Below are positions 16,755 to 27,300 of a stretch of 64,000 nucleotides of DNA, in pieces. Within the stretch, counting starts at the first letter, position 1. The number at the start of each line of letters is the position of its first letter. This DNA comes from JBHJGP01 sp050331695. Lineage in GTDB: Bacteria > Pseudomonadota > Alphaproteobacteria > Geminicoccales > Geminicoccaceae. The stretch covers positions 147,154 through 211,153 of the forward strand of contig JBHJGP010000025.1 in the NCBI GenBank assembly GCA_050331695.1, read 5' to 3'. The position numbers and the translations under genes were made by a program. The notes under the pieces are model-generated. The model made no database searches. It was not told the origin of the DNA and worked only from the letters and a program-made list of their open reading frames with translations.

Positions 16755-17080
16755 TCGAAGCTAGGCTCTTCGCGCTCCAGCGATTGACCGCGATTCTCCT
16801 CGCACCCCTGGTCATCATTCATCTGCTCTTGATTTTCTATGCTGTTCAGGACGGTCTCACCGCGGCCGAGATCCTTGGCCGAACCGAAGGCAGTCTTCTT
16901 TGGGCCAGCTTCTACACACTGTTTGTCGCGGCAGCGGCGGTCCATGCGCCCTTGGGCTTGCGCAACGTTCTCATCGAGTGGACCAGACTTAAACGATACA
17001 CCGTCGACCGGCTGATGATTGGCTTCGCCATTCTTCTGTTCGCACTTGGTCTGCGTGCCGTGGTAGCTGTGACGTTATGA
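16751..17080 (+). CDS. Complex II-like membrane anchor subunit C
   Basis: The 109-residue protein has three predicted transmembrane helices: RLTAILLAPLVIIHLLLIFYAV, a segment around SFYTLFVAAAAVHAPLGL, and LMIGFAILLFALGL. His residues in the first two helices could ligate haem b. The size, spacing and the overlaps on both sides (ATGA at 16751 and at 17077) identify it as the first membrane anchor of the adjacent fumarate reductase/succinate dehydrogenase-like complex. Confidence 0.8.
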   Translation: MIEARLFALQRLTAILLAPLVIIHLLLIFYAVQDGLTAAEILGRTEGSLLWASFYTLFVAAAAVHAPLGLRNVLIEWTRLKRYTVDRLMIGFAILLFALGLRAVVAVTL

Positions 17081-17436
17081 AGCGAGCGGGACAAGCTTCC
17101 GACCAGCGATTGAGCTTTTGGGCGGCGCGCGGGCACCGTCTCTCTGGCGTGGCGCTCAGTCTCTTCTTGCCGCTACATTTTCTGCCCCTGGGGCTCGCAA
17201 TGGAGGGTGCGGAGGCGTAGGATGGCTATCTGGTCTATACCGATCTGATGATCGTCAAGATCGCCGAATGGGGATTGGTCATCTTACTGAGCATCCACCT
17301 GGTCTTCGGGCTTCGCGTCCTGGTGATCGAATTCGCGCCGTGGCCGAAAGAAGGCGGGCTCAGGCTCGGCTGGATCATGGGCGGCGTCGCGATCTCACTG
17401 GCGCTGGGCCTCGTTTTTGTCATGCAGGTAGTCTGA
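17077..17436 (+). pseudogene. Complex II-like membrane anchor subunit D interrupted by in-frame TAG
   Basis: The frame starts at ATG 17077, overlapping the stop of the preceding anchor gene. It encodes a typical SdhC/D-type anchor with GHRLSGVALSLFLPLHF in the first helix, then reaches TAG at codon 48 (17218-17220). The same frame continues to a TGA at 17434-17436 with two further membrane helices, including AEWGLVILLSIHLVFGLRVL. In complete homologues the two parts are joined by a short loop of the form E-x3-DG(F/Y)L, exactly where the stop lies. An ATG at 17248 could restart the second part. Without readthrough the complex would lack an intact anchor. Confidence 0.75.
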
Positions 17437-17437
17437 C

Positions 17438-19207
17438 ATGGAGCTCCAGCGTTCGCGAACCGATATTCTCATCCTGGGCTCCGGCGGCGCTGGTCTCTTT
17501 GCCGCGCTCCACGCCAAGCAAGCCGATCCCGACCTTGACGTCACGATCGCCGTCAAAGGTCTTCTCGGCAAAAGCGGCTGCACGCGGATGGTGCAGGGCG
17601 GCTATAACGTGGCGCTGTCACCGGGCGACAGCATCGAACGCCATTTCATGGACACGATTGTCGGCGGTAAATGGCTGCCACGCCAGGATCTTGCCTGGCG
17701 GCTGTGCACTGGCGCCGTGGAGCGGATCCGCGAGTTGGAAAACGAGGTCGGCTGTTTCTTCGATCGCAATCCGGACGGCACCCTCCACCAAAAAGCGTTC
17801 GCCGGTCAAAGTTTTGACCGGACGGCCCATAAATCCGACCTGACCGGCATCGAGATCATCAATCGTCTAATGGAGCAGGTGCTTAGCCTGGACGTTCGGC
17901 GGCTCGAGGAGCACCGGGCCATTGAACTGGTCCCGGCGAAGGACCAATCCGGCATCGCCGGCGTGCTGCTGATCGATATTCGCACCGGCCACTATCATCT
18001 CGTTCAGGCGAAAGCGGTGCTCCTGGCCACCGGCGCCGGGCCGACGATGTACCGTTTTCATACGCCTTCCGGCGACAAGACCTGCGACGGCCTGGCGATG
18101 GCCCTTCGCTACGGTCTGGCCCTACGCGACATGGAGATGGTCCAATTCCATCCCACCGGCCTGCTGGGCGGCCCCGACACCCGGATGACCGGCACCGTTC
18201 TCGAAGAGGGGCTGCGGGGTGCCGGCGGGCACCTTTTAAACGGCGGCGGGGAGCGCTTCATGGGCGTTTATGATGCGGCCGGCGAGCGCGCTACGCGGGA
18301 TGTCGTCAGCCGCGGCATTTATGCCGAGATGCGGGCCGGGCGAACCACGCCTATGGGCGGCGTCTACATCTCCATGGGTCATCTGGGCAAAGAGAACGTC
18401 GCAAAAACCTTCCCCGGCATGGTCAAACGCTGCGCCGATTGTGGTTTTGATCTGGCCGGCGGCCGGGTCGAGGTGGTCCCAACAGCCCACTACATGATGG
18501 GCGGTGTCGAGTTCGACATCGATTGTGCCACCTCATCGCCGGGCCTGTTTGCGGCGGGTGAGGATTGCGGCGGCGTCCATGGCGCCAATCGTCTTGGGGG
18601 GAATGGTGTCGCTAACTCGACCGTTTTCGGCGGTATTGCCGGCGACAGTATGGCCGCCTTTGTGGCCGGCCAGTCGACCTGGCCAGATCCGGACGAAGAC
18701 GTCGTCGATAAAGCCATTGCCCGGGCTGAACACCCTTTCTCAAGGCCGCCCGGATCGGTCCACGCGCTGCGCGACCGGCTGTCCCACTCCATGTGGGAAG
18801 ATGTTGGTGTCATGCGCGACAAAGACGGTATCGAGCGGGGCATGGGGCGGTTGAATGAGCTGTCGGACGAACTCCGGACCCTCGGAGTGGCGGACGGTGA
18901 GCGCGCTTTCAATCTCACCTGGCATGACTGGCTGAACCTCCAGAACCTCATCCAGATCTCGACGGTGATCGCCAAAGCGGCCCGGGCCCGCGAGGACAGC
19001 CGGGGCGCGCACTTTCGAGAGGATTTTCCCGAGACCGGTGAGCTGGAGCGGTCCACATACACCCGCATCACCAAGTCCGAGGATACACTTGAACTCGAGA
19101 TGGTGCCGGTGACCTTCGATATCGTCGAGCCCGGGAAAAGCCTCCTCGGAGACGAACCACCGGTGCCCGCCGCTGCCGATCAGACAAAAACCAGGAGCGT
19201 CGCATGA
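17438..19207 (+). CDS. Fumarate reductase/succinate dehydrogenase flavoprotein subunit
   Basis: The 589-residue protein is the A subunit of the complex II-like enzyme. TDILILGSGGAGLFAALHA is the FAD dinucleotide-binding motif; MVQFHPTGL and the region around VPTAHYMMGGVEFD are the substrate-binding signatures, and AGEDCGGVHGANRLGGNG is the second FAD motif. The residue that forms the covalent FAD bond in classical SdhA/FrdA (His in SHTVAAQGG) is Cys48 here, within KSGCTRMVQGG. FAD is therefore probably bound non-covalently or by a different link. The gene lies one base after the interrupted anchor gene and its stop overlaps the next start. Confidence 0.88.
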   Translation: MELQRSRTDILILGSGGAGLFAALHAKQADPDLDVTIAVKGLLGKSGCTRMVQGGYNVALSPGDSIERHFMDTIVGGKWLPRQDLAWRLCTGAVERIRELENEVGCFFDRNPDGTLHQKAFAGQSFDRTAHKSDLTGIEIINRLMEQVLSLDVRRLEEHRAIELVPAKDQSGIAGVLLIDIRTGHYHLVQAKAVLLATGAGPTMYRFHTPSGDKTCDGLAMALRYGLALRDMEMVQFHPTGLLGGPDTRMTGTVLEEGLRGAGGHLLNGGGERFMGVYDAAGERATRDVVSRGIYAEMRAGRTTPMGGVYISMGHLGKENVAKTFPGMVKRCADCGFDLAGGRVEVVPTAHYMMGGVEFDIDCATSSPGLFAAGEDCGGVHGANRLGGNGVANSTVFGGIAGDSMAAFVAGQSTWPDPDEDVVDKAIARAEHPFSRPPGSVHALRDRLSHSMWEDVGVMRDKDGIERGMGRLNELSDELRTLGVADGERAFNLTWHDWLNLQNLIQISTVIAKAARAREDSRGAHFREDFPETGELERSTYTRITKSEDTLELEMVPVTFDIVEPGKSLLGDEPPVPAAADQTKTRSVA

Positions 19208-20169
19208 TCGCCAACGTCGATATCGAGAGCGCGGCCTACGAGATCATGACCAGGGCGGCGATCGACATCCCCGAGGACTATCTGACCGGCATCAAGGGGA
19301 TGATCGACCTCGAGACCGGCGATCTTTCCGCGTTCGTCCTCAACGCGATGGTTGAGAATTGGGAGGCCGCCACCGAGGACCGACGGCCCATGTGCGCCGA
19401 TACGGGCCTTCCGCGCTACTATGTGAAGGTCGGCAATGAGGCGAGCGTTGACCAGGGCTTCGTCGGCGTTGAACGGGCGCTCCGCTCGGCCACGGCCCGG
19501 GCCACGACCGACGTGCCGCTTCGACCCAATCGGGTGCATCCCCTTTGGCGCGATGATCACGGCAACAATGTCGGTATCAACGCGCCGGAGATCGAATGGA
19601 GCTTCGAGCCGGACGCCGACTGGATCGAGCTGACGACGGTCCACAAAGGAGGCCTTTTTGGCAGCGACTATCGGATGCTTTTCCCGGGCGACGGCATCGA
19701 GGGTGTGAAACGCTTCTTGCTGGATACGCTGATCGCCTTCGGCAAACGCGGCCTCGCTTGCCAGCCGGCGATCGTCGGTGTCGGTATCGGGGGGTCAAAA
19801 GACACCTGCATGCAGCTCGGCAAGCAGGCGGCCTGTCTTCGCATCGTCGGCGACAGAAACCCCGACCCGAAGATCGCTGATCTGGAGCTCGAGCTGAAGG
19901 AGCTAGGCAACTCGATCGGAATGGGCGCCATGGGCTTCGTCGGCTCATCCATGGTCGTCGATTGCCACATCGAGGTCGGCCATACCCATACCGGCGGCAT
20001 GCCGGTCAGCGTTCACACCTTTTGTCTTTCGTCGCGCCGCGCCACTGCTCGTATTCATGCTGACGGCGACGTCGCCTATCGCACCGATCCCCAATGGTTC
20101 ACGCCCTATATGCGGAGAGAAACGATCGCATGGGAAAGTCAGACGGAACGCTTGAAAAACACGGGCTGA
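19204..20169 (+). CDS. L(+)-tartrate dehydratase / class I fumarase alpha subunit
   Basis: The 321-residue protein matches the N-terminal, cluster-binding half of class I fumarases and two-subunit tartrate dehydratases. Recognisable blocks are RPMCADTGLPRYYVK, a likely cluster Cys at GIGGSKDTCMQLGKQAA, and HTHTGGMPVSVHTFC. Three cysteines in this subunit would hold the [4Fe-4S] cluster. It starts inside the end of the flavoprotein gene (ATGA) and overlaps the beta subunit by 40 bases. Linkage to the fumarate reductase-like complex suggests interconversion of malate or tartrate, fumarate and succinate. Confidence 0.88.
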   Translation: MIANVDIESAAYEIMTRAAIDIPEDYLTGIKGMIDLETGDLSAFVLNAMVENWEAATEDRRPMCADTGLPRYYVKVGNEASVDQGFVGVERALRSATARATTDVPLRPNRVHPLWRDDHGNNVGINAPEIEWSFEPDADWIELTTVHKGGLFGSDYRMLFPGDGIEGVKRFLLDTLIAFGKRGLACQPAIVGVGIGGSKDTCMQLGKQAACLRIVGDRNPDPKIADLELELKELGNSIGMGAMGFVGSSMVVDCHIEVGHTHTGGMPVSVHTFCLSSRRATARIHADGDVAYRTDPQWFTPYMRRETIAWESQTERLKNTG

Positions 20170-20813
20170 GGCTGCCGGTCGAGCCAGACGCGCTGAAGGA
20201 GCTTCGCCCGGGCTCGATCGTATTTCTGGAGGGCGTCGTCTACACCGCTCGGGAGGGGATCTATAAACGGGTCATGCAGGAGGGCTTCGCCTTGCCGGTC
20301 GACGACCTCGCTTCCCTCAGCAACGCCAATTTTCATTGTTCGCCTGCTGCGTCGCGCGATGCTGAGGGCAACTATAAGATCGGCGGCGTGACCGCGACGG
20401 CGTCGTTTCGTTTCTCGAAATGGATGGCTGATTGGCTCGACCTGACCGGTACCAAGATCATCATCGGCAAAGGCGGCATGCCGCGTGAGGATTACGAGAC
20501 GGTTCTGGCGCCGAGAGGGGCCGTCTATCTCACGACCGTCGGCTATGGCACAGGCGCGCTCCTGGGCCGCGGGATCAAAGGCGTTCGCGACGTTTTTTGG
20601 CTCGATGATTTGGGTGTAGCCCAAGCGATGTGGCTGTTTGAGGTCGAGAATTTCGGCCCCTTCATCGTCGACAGCGACCTTCAAGGCCAATCTCTCTTTG
20701 CCCAGCAGGGGGATTTGGTGAACGACAAGATTGCAGCGCTCTATGATGGCTTGAGGCCGCCAGCGCTCCATCGCTACGGCGAGACCGACGACCGTAAAAA
20801 AGAGGTCATGTGA
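20130..20813 (+). CDS. L(+)-tartrate dehydratase / class I fumarase beta subunit
   Basis: The product, about 227 residues, corresponds to the C-terminal half of class I fumarases. RPGSIVFLEGVVYTARE is the conserved beginning, IIIGKGGMPRE is the central signature, and MWLFEVENFGPFIVDSD closes the conserved core. The start is placed at ATG 20130; an in-frame ATG at 20094 would add twelve residues without family similarity. It overlaps the alpha-subunit gene by 40 bases, typical of obligate partner subunits. Tartrate and fumarate specificity cannot be separated from sequence alone. Confidence 0.87.
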   Translation: MGKSDGTLEKHGLRLPVEPDALKELRPGSIVFLEGVVYTAREGIYKRVMQEGFALPVDDLASLSNANFHCSPAASRDAEGNYKIGGVTATASFRFSKWMADWLDLTGTKIIIGKGGMPREDYETVLAPRGAVYLTTVGYGTGALLGRGIKGVRDVFWLDDLGVAQAMWLFEVENFGPFIVDSDLQGQSLFAQQGDLVNDKIAALYDGLRPPALHRYGETDDRKKEVM

Positions 20814-20895
20814 GCAGGGCTTCGTTTATCTGAGCGAAAGGTTTTTGGAGCCTCCCGCGCGCTCGCGCATTAGTGTAGATCAGCGACGCATATCG

Positions 20896-23800
20896 ATGGG
20901 GGACCGTTTGCCTGACAATTGCCAGAGCAGCGCTAAGCCGCGCCTGATCTACAATCTTCACCCTCTGTTGGCCGGCCCGATCACCCGGTGGCCCGATCAT
21001 TTCGATCGCATCGTCGCCATGGGCTTCGACACGGTCTATGTGAACGCGTTCTTCGCGCCGGGCGATTCCAAGAGCCTGTACGCGATCAGTGATCCGTTCG
21101 AACTCCACCCGTGGGTGCGGGGTGAGAGCAAAGCGGATGCGGCGGACCTCGTTATCGCTTTCGTCCAGGCGGCGAGGCAAGCCGGTCTGGCGGTGATGAC
21201 GGATTTAGTGATACCGCATGCCGCCCGCGATGGAATCCTCGTCCAGAATCACCCCGACTGGTTCAGGCGGGACAGTGACGGCGCTCTGCGAACCGCCGAA
21301 GTCCCGAGCCTCGATCCGAGCGTGCCACCGAGAATTTTAGGTGATCTGGTCGAAGTTGATCTGCGCAACGACGCGATTAGGGATGCGCTTCTCGACCACT
21401 ACGAAGAGGTAGCGGCCCATTTTCTTGAGCTTGGCCTGATCGGTTTTCGCTGCAGCGCCGCCTACAAGGTCCCGCCCCCCTTTTGGCGTGAGCTGTTCGA
21501 CCGGCTCCGATCACGGCATCCACAGGCGGTGTTTCTAGCGGCCGCGCTCGGTTGCCCCTTCGAGCAGGTCAAAGCGCTCGATGTGTCGGGCTTCGACATG
21601 GTGTTCGACAGCAGCGCCTGGTGGAATTTTCACGAGAGCTGGTATCTTGAGCAGCATGAGGCGTTGCGGCGGGTCGGGCGCACGATCGCCTTCCCTGAAG
21701 ACCACAATAGTGGTCGTTTGCGTAACCGGTTCGATCTCGATGATGCCGCTTCCATCGAACGCCATTATCGGGGACGCTATCTGGCAGGGCTCGGTCTCGC
21801 CAATGGTCTGATGATGCCGATGGGCTTCGAATATGGCTGCGGCATCCCACTCAATCACGTCAAGACCACGCCCGAGGATTGGCGCAAAGAGACTGAGGAT
21901 CCGATCGTCGATCTTACCGGGTTCATCGGCGACGCCAATGCGGCAGTAAGCGAGAGCGATCTGCTGGCGAGCGGCAAGGAGCTCCGCAGGGTTACCGCGC
22001 CCAACGCCCGGATCGTCGGTCTAAGCCGTTTCGACCGGGCTGTTCCTGCCTTGGCGAAGGAAGTCGTCACGCTGCTCGCCAATCCGGATCCGACCCAAAG
22101 CGATGGCATTGCCACCAGTTCACTCATCACGTCGGCCGGTGGCGCTTTCGCCCGGTTCGAGGACATCACGCCAGGAGTCGAGCCGATCCATCTGGAACAT
22201 GCCGAAACCTTGACGTTGGAGCCGATGGCCGTCCGTTTGTTCCGGGCGAAACGAGCCCGGCCATCGGTGCTGCCGGCGCCGGACGACGCGACCAGCGTCC
22301 GTGCCTTACGCGATTTGGCGACGAACCGCGTGGCGATCGAAAAGGTGAGTCCCGAATTGGACGGTGGCCGTTTTCCGGCCAAGCGCATGGTCGGCGAAAG
22401 GCTCACAGTCGAAGCCGATATCTTCTCGGACGGTCATGACAAGATCGCCGCGGCGCTCAAGTATCGGACCATCGATCAGACGGAGTGGCGCGAAACGCCG
22501 ATGCGCTTCGTCGACAATGACCGCTGGGCCGGCAGCTTCATGCTCAGCCGCAACACCCGCTATCTGTTCACCATCGAAGCCTGGTGGGACACCTTCGCCA
22601 GCTGGTGCCACGAGGTCGCGAAAAAGCACGATGCCGGTCTGGATTTGTCCTTGGAGATGATCGAAGGACGAGACCTAGTCGCCAGGACCGCGGCTGGCGC
22701 TGAGGACCCCGACAAGAAAGCGCTCGAGCTGCTGCTCGACGACCTCACGTCGCGTAAAGACGACCAGGGCTACCATCTGTCGGTCTTGCTCGGCGAGGAG
22801 ACCAAGTCGCTGATGGTCCGGGCCGATTTACGGGAGTATCGCTCGCAGCTCGGGCGCGAACTGGAGGTGATCGTCGATCGCACGGCTGCCGCCTTTGCTG
22901 CCTGGTACGAGCTCTTTCCGAGGTCGCAAAGCGACGATCCGGACCGTCACGGCACCTTTGACGACGTCATCGCCAAATTGCCCTACGTGCGTGCGATGGG
23001 CTTTGACGTCCTCTATTTTCCGCCGATCCACCCTATCGGTAAGACCAATCGCAAAGGCCGCAACAACAGTCTCAAAGCAGCGGCAGGTGATCCTGGAAGT
23101 CCTTATGCGATCGGCTCCGAGTCTGGCGGACACACCGATCTGCATCCGGAATTGGGATCTTTGGACGATTTCGCCCGCATGGTCGCGGCGGCCGCCGATC
23201 ACGGGCTGGAGATCGCCATCGATTTCGCCATTCAATGCTCCCCCGATCATCCGTGGATCAAGGACCACCCAGAATGGTTCGACTGGCGTCCCGACGGCAC
23301 GCTCAAATTCGCCGAGACCCCACCGAAGAAATATGAGGATATCTCGAACGTCAGCATCTACCGCGAGGGCCCGATCCCATCTCTGTGGCAGGAGCTCCGG
23401 GACGTGGTCTTGTTCTGGATTCAGCGGGGGGTCAAGATCTTCCGCGTCGACAACCCGCACACCAAACCGTTTCCGTTCTGGGAATGGCTGATTCGCGAGG
23501 TCCAGGACCAGCACCCAGAAGCTGTCTTCCTCGCCGAGGCCTTCTCCCGGCCCATGGTCATGAGCCGGCTAGCGAAAATCGGTTTCACGCAGAGCTACAG
23601 CTATTTCACCTGGCGCAATGAGAAGCAGGAACTGATCGAGTATCTGACCCAGTTGACGAGGCAGGAAGCGCGCCAGCACATGCGTCCGAACTTCTTCGTC
23701 AACACGCCGGACATCAATCCGGTCTACCTTCAGACCGGCGGCCGGGCCGCCTTTCAGGTGAGAGCGGTCCTCGCCTCGACCCTATCGACGCTTTGGGGTG

Positions 23801-24273
23801 TCTATTCGGGCTTCGAACTCTGCGAGGGCACCCCTGTCCCTGGCAAGGAGGAGTATCTCAACTCCGAAAAATACGAGATCAAAGCCTGGGATTGGGATCG
23901 GGCAGGCAATATTCGCCAGGACATCACGCTCCTCAACCACATCCGCAAAGACAATCCGGCGCTCTGGCAGTTCGCAAACCTGACCTTCCAGGAAGCCTGG
24001 GACGACCACGTTCTGGTCTATTCGAAGGCGACCGACAGTCTGGATAATTTGGTCCTGGTTGCGGTGAACCTCGATCCCCATCATGCTCACGGTTGTGCGT
24101 TCGAGGTGCCTTTGTGGACGTTCGGACTGGCCGACGACGGGACGATCGAGGTTGAGGATCTGGTGACCGGGCATCGCTTCACGTGGACCGGAAAAGTTCA
24201 GCAAATCTGGCTCGATCCGGAAAACCGGCCTTACGCGATATGGCGCCTCGTTCCGCCGGGAATGCCTCGTTAA
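20896..24273 (+). CDS. glgE: GlgE maltosyltransferase with dead N-terminal GH13 domain
   Basis: The C-terminal 650 or so residues are alpha-1,4-glucan:maltose-1-phosphate maltosyltransferase, which extends glucan chains using maltose 1-phosphate. Catalytic residues are present: nucleophile Asp852 in FRVDNPHTKP, acid/base Glu881 in FLAEAFSRP and Asp939 in NTPDINP. Residues 1-470 form a second GH13-like domain that has lost the active site: the nucleophile position is Ser187 (FRCSAAYK) and the acid position is Ala216 (FLAAALG). The inactive domain may bind substrate or stabilise the dimer. A TTG at 20845 is also in frame but ATG 20896 is preferred. It is the first gene of the glycogen/trehalose operon and ends with TAA. 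Confidence 0.88.
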   Translation: MGDRLPDNCQSSAKPRLIYNLHPLLAGPITRWPDHFDRIVAMGFDTVYVNAFFAPGDSKSLYAISDPFELHPWVRGESKADAADLVIAFVQAARQAGLAVMTDLVIPHAARDGILVQNHPDWFRRDSDGALRTAEVPSLDPSVPPRILGDLVEVDLRNDAIRDALLDHYEEVAAHFLELGLIGFRCSAAYKVPPPFWRELFDRLRSRHPQAVFLAAALGCPFEQVKALDVSGFDMVFDSSAWWNFHESWYLEQHEALRRVGRTIAFPEDHNSGRLRNRFDLDDAASIERHYRGRYLAGLGLANGLMMPMGFEYGCGIPLNHVKTTPEDWRKETEDPIVDLTGFIGDANAAVSESDLLASGKELRRVTAPNARIVGLSRFDRAVPALAKEVVTLLANPDPTQSDGIATSSLITSAGGAFARFEDITPGVEPIHLEHAETLTLEPMAVRLFRAKRARPSVLPAPDDATSVRALRDLATNRVAIEKVSPELDGGRFPAKRMVGERLTVEADIFSDGHDKIAAALKYRTIDQTEWRETPMRFVDNDRWAGSFMLSRNTRYLFTIEAWWDTFASWCHEVAKKHDAGLDLSLEMIEGRDLVARTAAGAEDPDKKALELLLDDLTSRKDDQGYHLSVLLGEETKSLMVRADLREYRSQLGRELEVIVDRTAAAFAAWYELFPRSQSDDPDRHGTFDDVIAKLPYVRAMGFDVLYFPPIHPIGKTNRKGRNNSLKAAAGDPGSPYAIGSESGGHTDLHPELGSLDDFARMVAAAADHGLEIAIDFAIQCSPDHPWIKDHPEWFDWRPDGTLKFAETPPKKYEDISNVSIYREGPIPSLWQELRDVVLFWIQRGVKIFRVDNPHTKPFPFWEWLIREVQDQHPEAVFLAEAFSRPMVMSRLAKIGFTQSYSYFTWRNEKQELIEYLTQLTRQEARQHMRPNFFVNTPDINPVYLQTGGRAAFQVRAVLASTLSTLWGVYSGFELCEGTPVPGKEEYLNSEKYEIKAWDWDRAGNIRQDITLLNHIRKDNPALWQFANLTFQEAWDDHVLVYSKATDSLDNLVLVAVNLDPHHAHGCAFEVPLWTFGLADDGTIEVEDLVTGHRFTWTGKVQQIWLDPENRPYAIWRLVPPGMPR

Positions 24274-24304
24274 ACAACAAGACAAAATCGTTCGGGAGAG
24301 AATT

Positions 24305-27300
24305 GTGACCGGTGACGGCGATCCGCTCTGGTACAAGGATGCGATCATCTATCAGACGCATATCAAGGCGTTCTTCGACTCCAATAATGACGGCGTCGGC
24401 AATTTCGCCGGTCTGATCGAGAAGCTCGACTACATCAAGGATCTGGGCGTTACCGCGGTTTGGCTGTTGCCGTTCTACCCGTCACCCCTTCGCGACGATG
24501 GCTACGACATTCAGGACTATCGGCGGATCAACCCGGCTTACGGCACGATGGCCGATGTCAGACGGTTGGTCCGGGAAGCGCACAAACGCGATCTCCGGAT
24601 CATCACAGAACTGGTCATCAACCATACGTCCGATCAGCATCCCTGGTTTCAGAAATCCCGCGAGGCGAAGCCCGGTAGCAAATGGCGGGACTACTATGTC
24701 TGGTCGGACTCCGACCAGCGCTACAGTGATACCCGCATCATTTTCCTCGACACGGAGCCGAGTAACTGGACCTGGGATCCGGTGGCGAAAGCCTACTACT
24801 GGCACCGATTTTACAGCCACCAGCCGGATCTCAATTTCGACAATCCAGCGGTGATCGACGAGGTTCTGGATCTGCTTCATTTCTGGCTGAAGCTTGGCAG
24901 CGACGGTCTGCGGTTGGATGCGATCCCCTATCTGATCGAGCGGGAAGGCACCAACTGCGAAAATCTCCCCGAAACCCATCAGGTGCTGAAACGCATTCGT
25001 GCCGAGCTGGACGCGCACTATCCAGACAAGATGTTGCTCGCCGAGGCCAATCAGTGGCCTGAAGACACAAGACCCTATTTTGGCGACGGCGACGAATGTC
25101 ACATGGCATTCCACTTTCCGCTGATGCCGCGGATGTACCTGGCACTGGCCCGCGAGGACCGATATCCAATCACGGATATTATGCGCCAGACGCCTGATAT
25201 TCCCGACAATTGTCAGTGGGCGATTTTTTTACGCAACCATGACGAGCTGACACTCGAAATGGTGACCGAAAACGAACGCGACTACTTATGGAATACGTAT
25301 GCCGCCGATCGGCGAATGCGGATCAATCTTGGGATCCGCCGACGGCTGGCGGCGTTGATGGAGAACGATCGCCGCAAGATCGAGCTCATGAATTCCATGC
25401 TGTTCTCGATGCCCGGCACGCCGGTGGTCTATTACGGCGATGAAATCGGCATGGGCGACAATTTCTTTCTCGGCGATCGGGACGGGGTGCGCACGCCGAT
25501 GCAATGGTCGCCGGACCGCAATGCCGGTTTTTCGAAGGCCAACCCTCAGGCTCTGTACCTGCCGGCGATCATGGACCCGGAGTTCGGATTTCAGGCGATC
25601 AATGTGGAGGCGCAAACCCGCAATCCCTCCTCCCTGCTCAACTGGATGCGGCGAATGATCATGGTGCGCCGCAGCCATCCGGCCTTCAGCCGGGGCTCAC
25701 TCGATTTTCTCTATCCCGGCAATCGAAAGATTTTCGCCTATACGCGGACGCTCGCGGGCGACACCATCCTCTGTATCGTCAATCTCTCGCGCCATGCCCA
25801 AGCGGTCGAGCTTGACCTCGCAGCCTTTAAGGGCCGGGTGCCGGTCGAGCTCCTGGGACAAAATCCGTTCCCGCCGATCGGCGAGTTGCCCTACCTACTA
25901 ACCCTGCCGGGCCACGGTTTTTACTGGTTCGCGCTTGCCGAGGAGGCAGCCTTGCCTACCTGGCATCAGCCGATCCCTGAGGTCCTGCCGGAGCTCTCGA
26001 CCCTGGTCGCCGCAGAGGGCTGGTCGAGCTTGGTGGAGGGACGCGCCCGCCAGGAACTGGAACAAAACATCCTGCCGACATTCGCGGTCACCCAACGCTG
26101 GTTCGCGGCCAAAGATCACCGGATCGAAGGCATAGGAATAGTCCGCTGGGGCGAGCTTGAGACGGGCGGATCGACCCACCTTCTGAGCGAGTTGGAGGTG
26201 ACCTTGGAAGGGGGGGGCGAGCACCGCTATCTGCTTCCTCTGGATATCGCGTGGGGCGAGGACCAGGTCGCCAGCCACGCGCCCTTGTCACCCTTCACCC
26301 TTGCCAAGGTGAGGAGAGGCGCCCGCGTCGGCGCGCTCTACGACGCCTGCGCCGGCGCCGGTATTGCCCGTTCACTACTCGACGGCATGGCCGGACGCCG
26401 GGAGATCGAAACGGCGGACGGATCGTTGGTGTTCAAGGCCGGCCAACTCATCGATCAGGTGGAACTGCCGGACGACGCCGACGTCAGGCGACTGGGCGCG
26501 GAGCAAAGCAATAGCTCGATCATGATGGGCAATGTGCTGATCATGAAGCTCTATCGCCGCCTGCAATCAGGCGTTCATCCGGAGATCGAGGTGGCTCGGT
26601 TCCTCACCGACGTCGCTGGCTTCGAGAACACCCCGCCTCTGTTCGGCTCGCTTGAATGGGTCGATGGCGAAGGGAACAGCACCGCACTGGCGGCAGCCTA
26701 CGGCTTTGTCCAAAACCAAGGTGACGGCTGGCAGTTCACGCTTGATTACCTGTCGAAGGAAGCGGAACGCCAACTCTTGACCGCCTTCGCCGACGACGAT
26801 CCGGCGCAAGCAGTCGCGGGAACGGAAGATTTTTCGGTTTACCTGGCCTACGCTAGAACGCTCGGCCGGCGTACGGCCGAGATGCACCGGGCGCTGGCGA
26901 CTGACACGGACGACCCGGCCTTCGCCGGTGAGGCCGTTGAGGGCGTAGATCTGGCGCTCTGGACCAGGCTGGCGAGCGAGCAGGCGGAAGATGCCTTTAG
27001 TCTCCTAGAGAGGACGATCCAGGGCCTTGAACCAGAAACGGCCGATCTGGCTCAAAGAGTGCTGGCGGCCCGAGATCTCGTCGAGGACCGTTTCCAGACG
27101 TTAGCCTCAAGTTCCCTCGAGACGGTCAAGACCCGGGTCCATGGCGACTATCATCTGGGCCAGGTGGTGGTCGCCGGCGACGACTTCTTCATCCTCGATT
27201 TCGAAGGTGAACCGGCGCGGGACGCCAACGAGCGACGGGCCAAACTGTCACCGATCAAGGACGTCGCCGGCATGCTGCGCTCCTTCGACTACGCGGCCTG

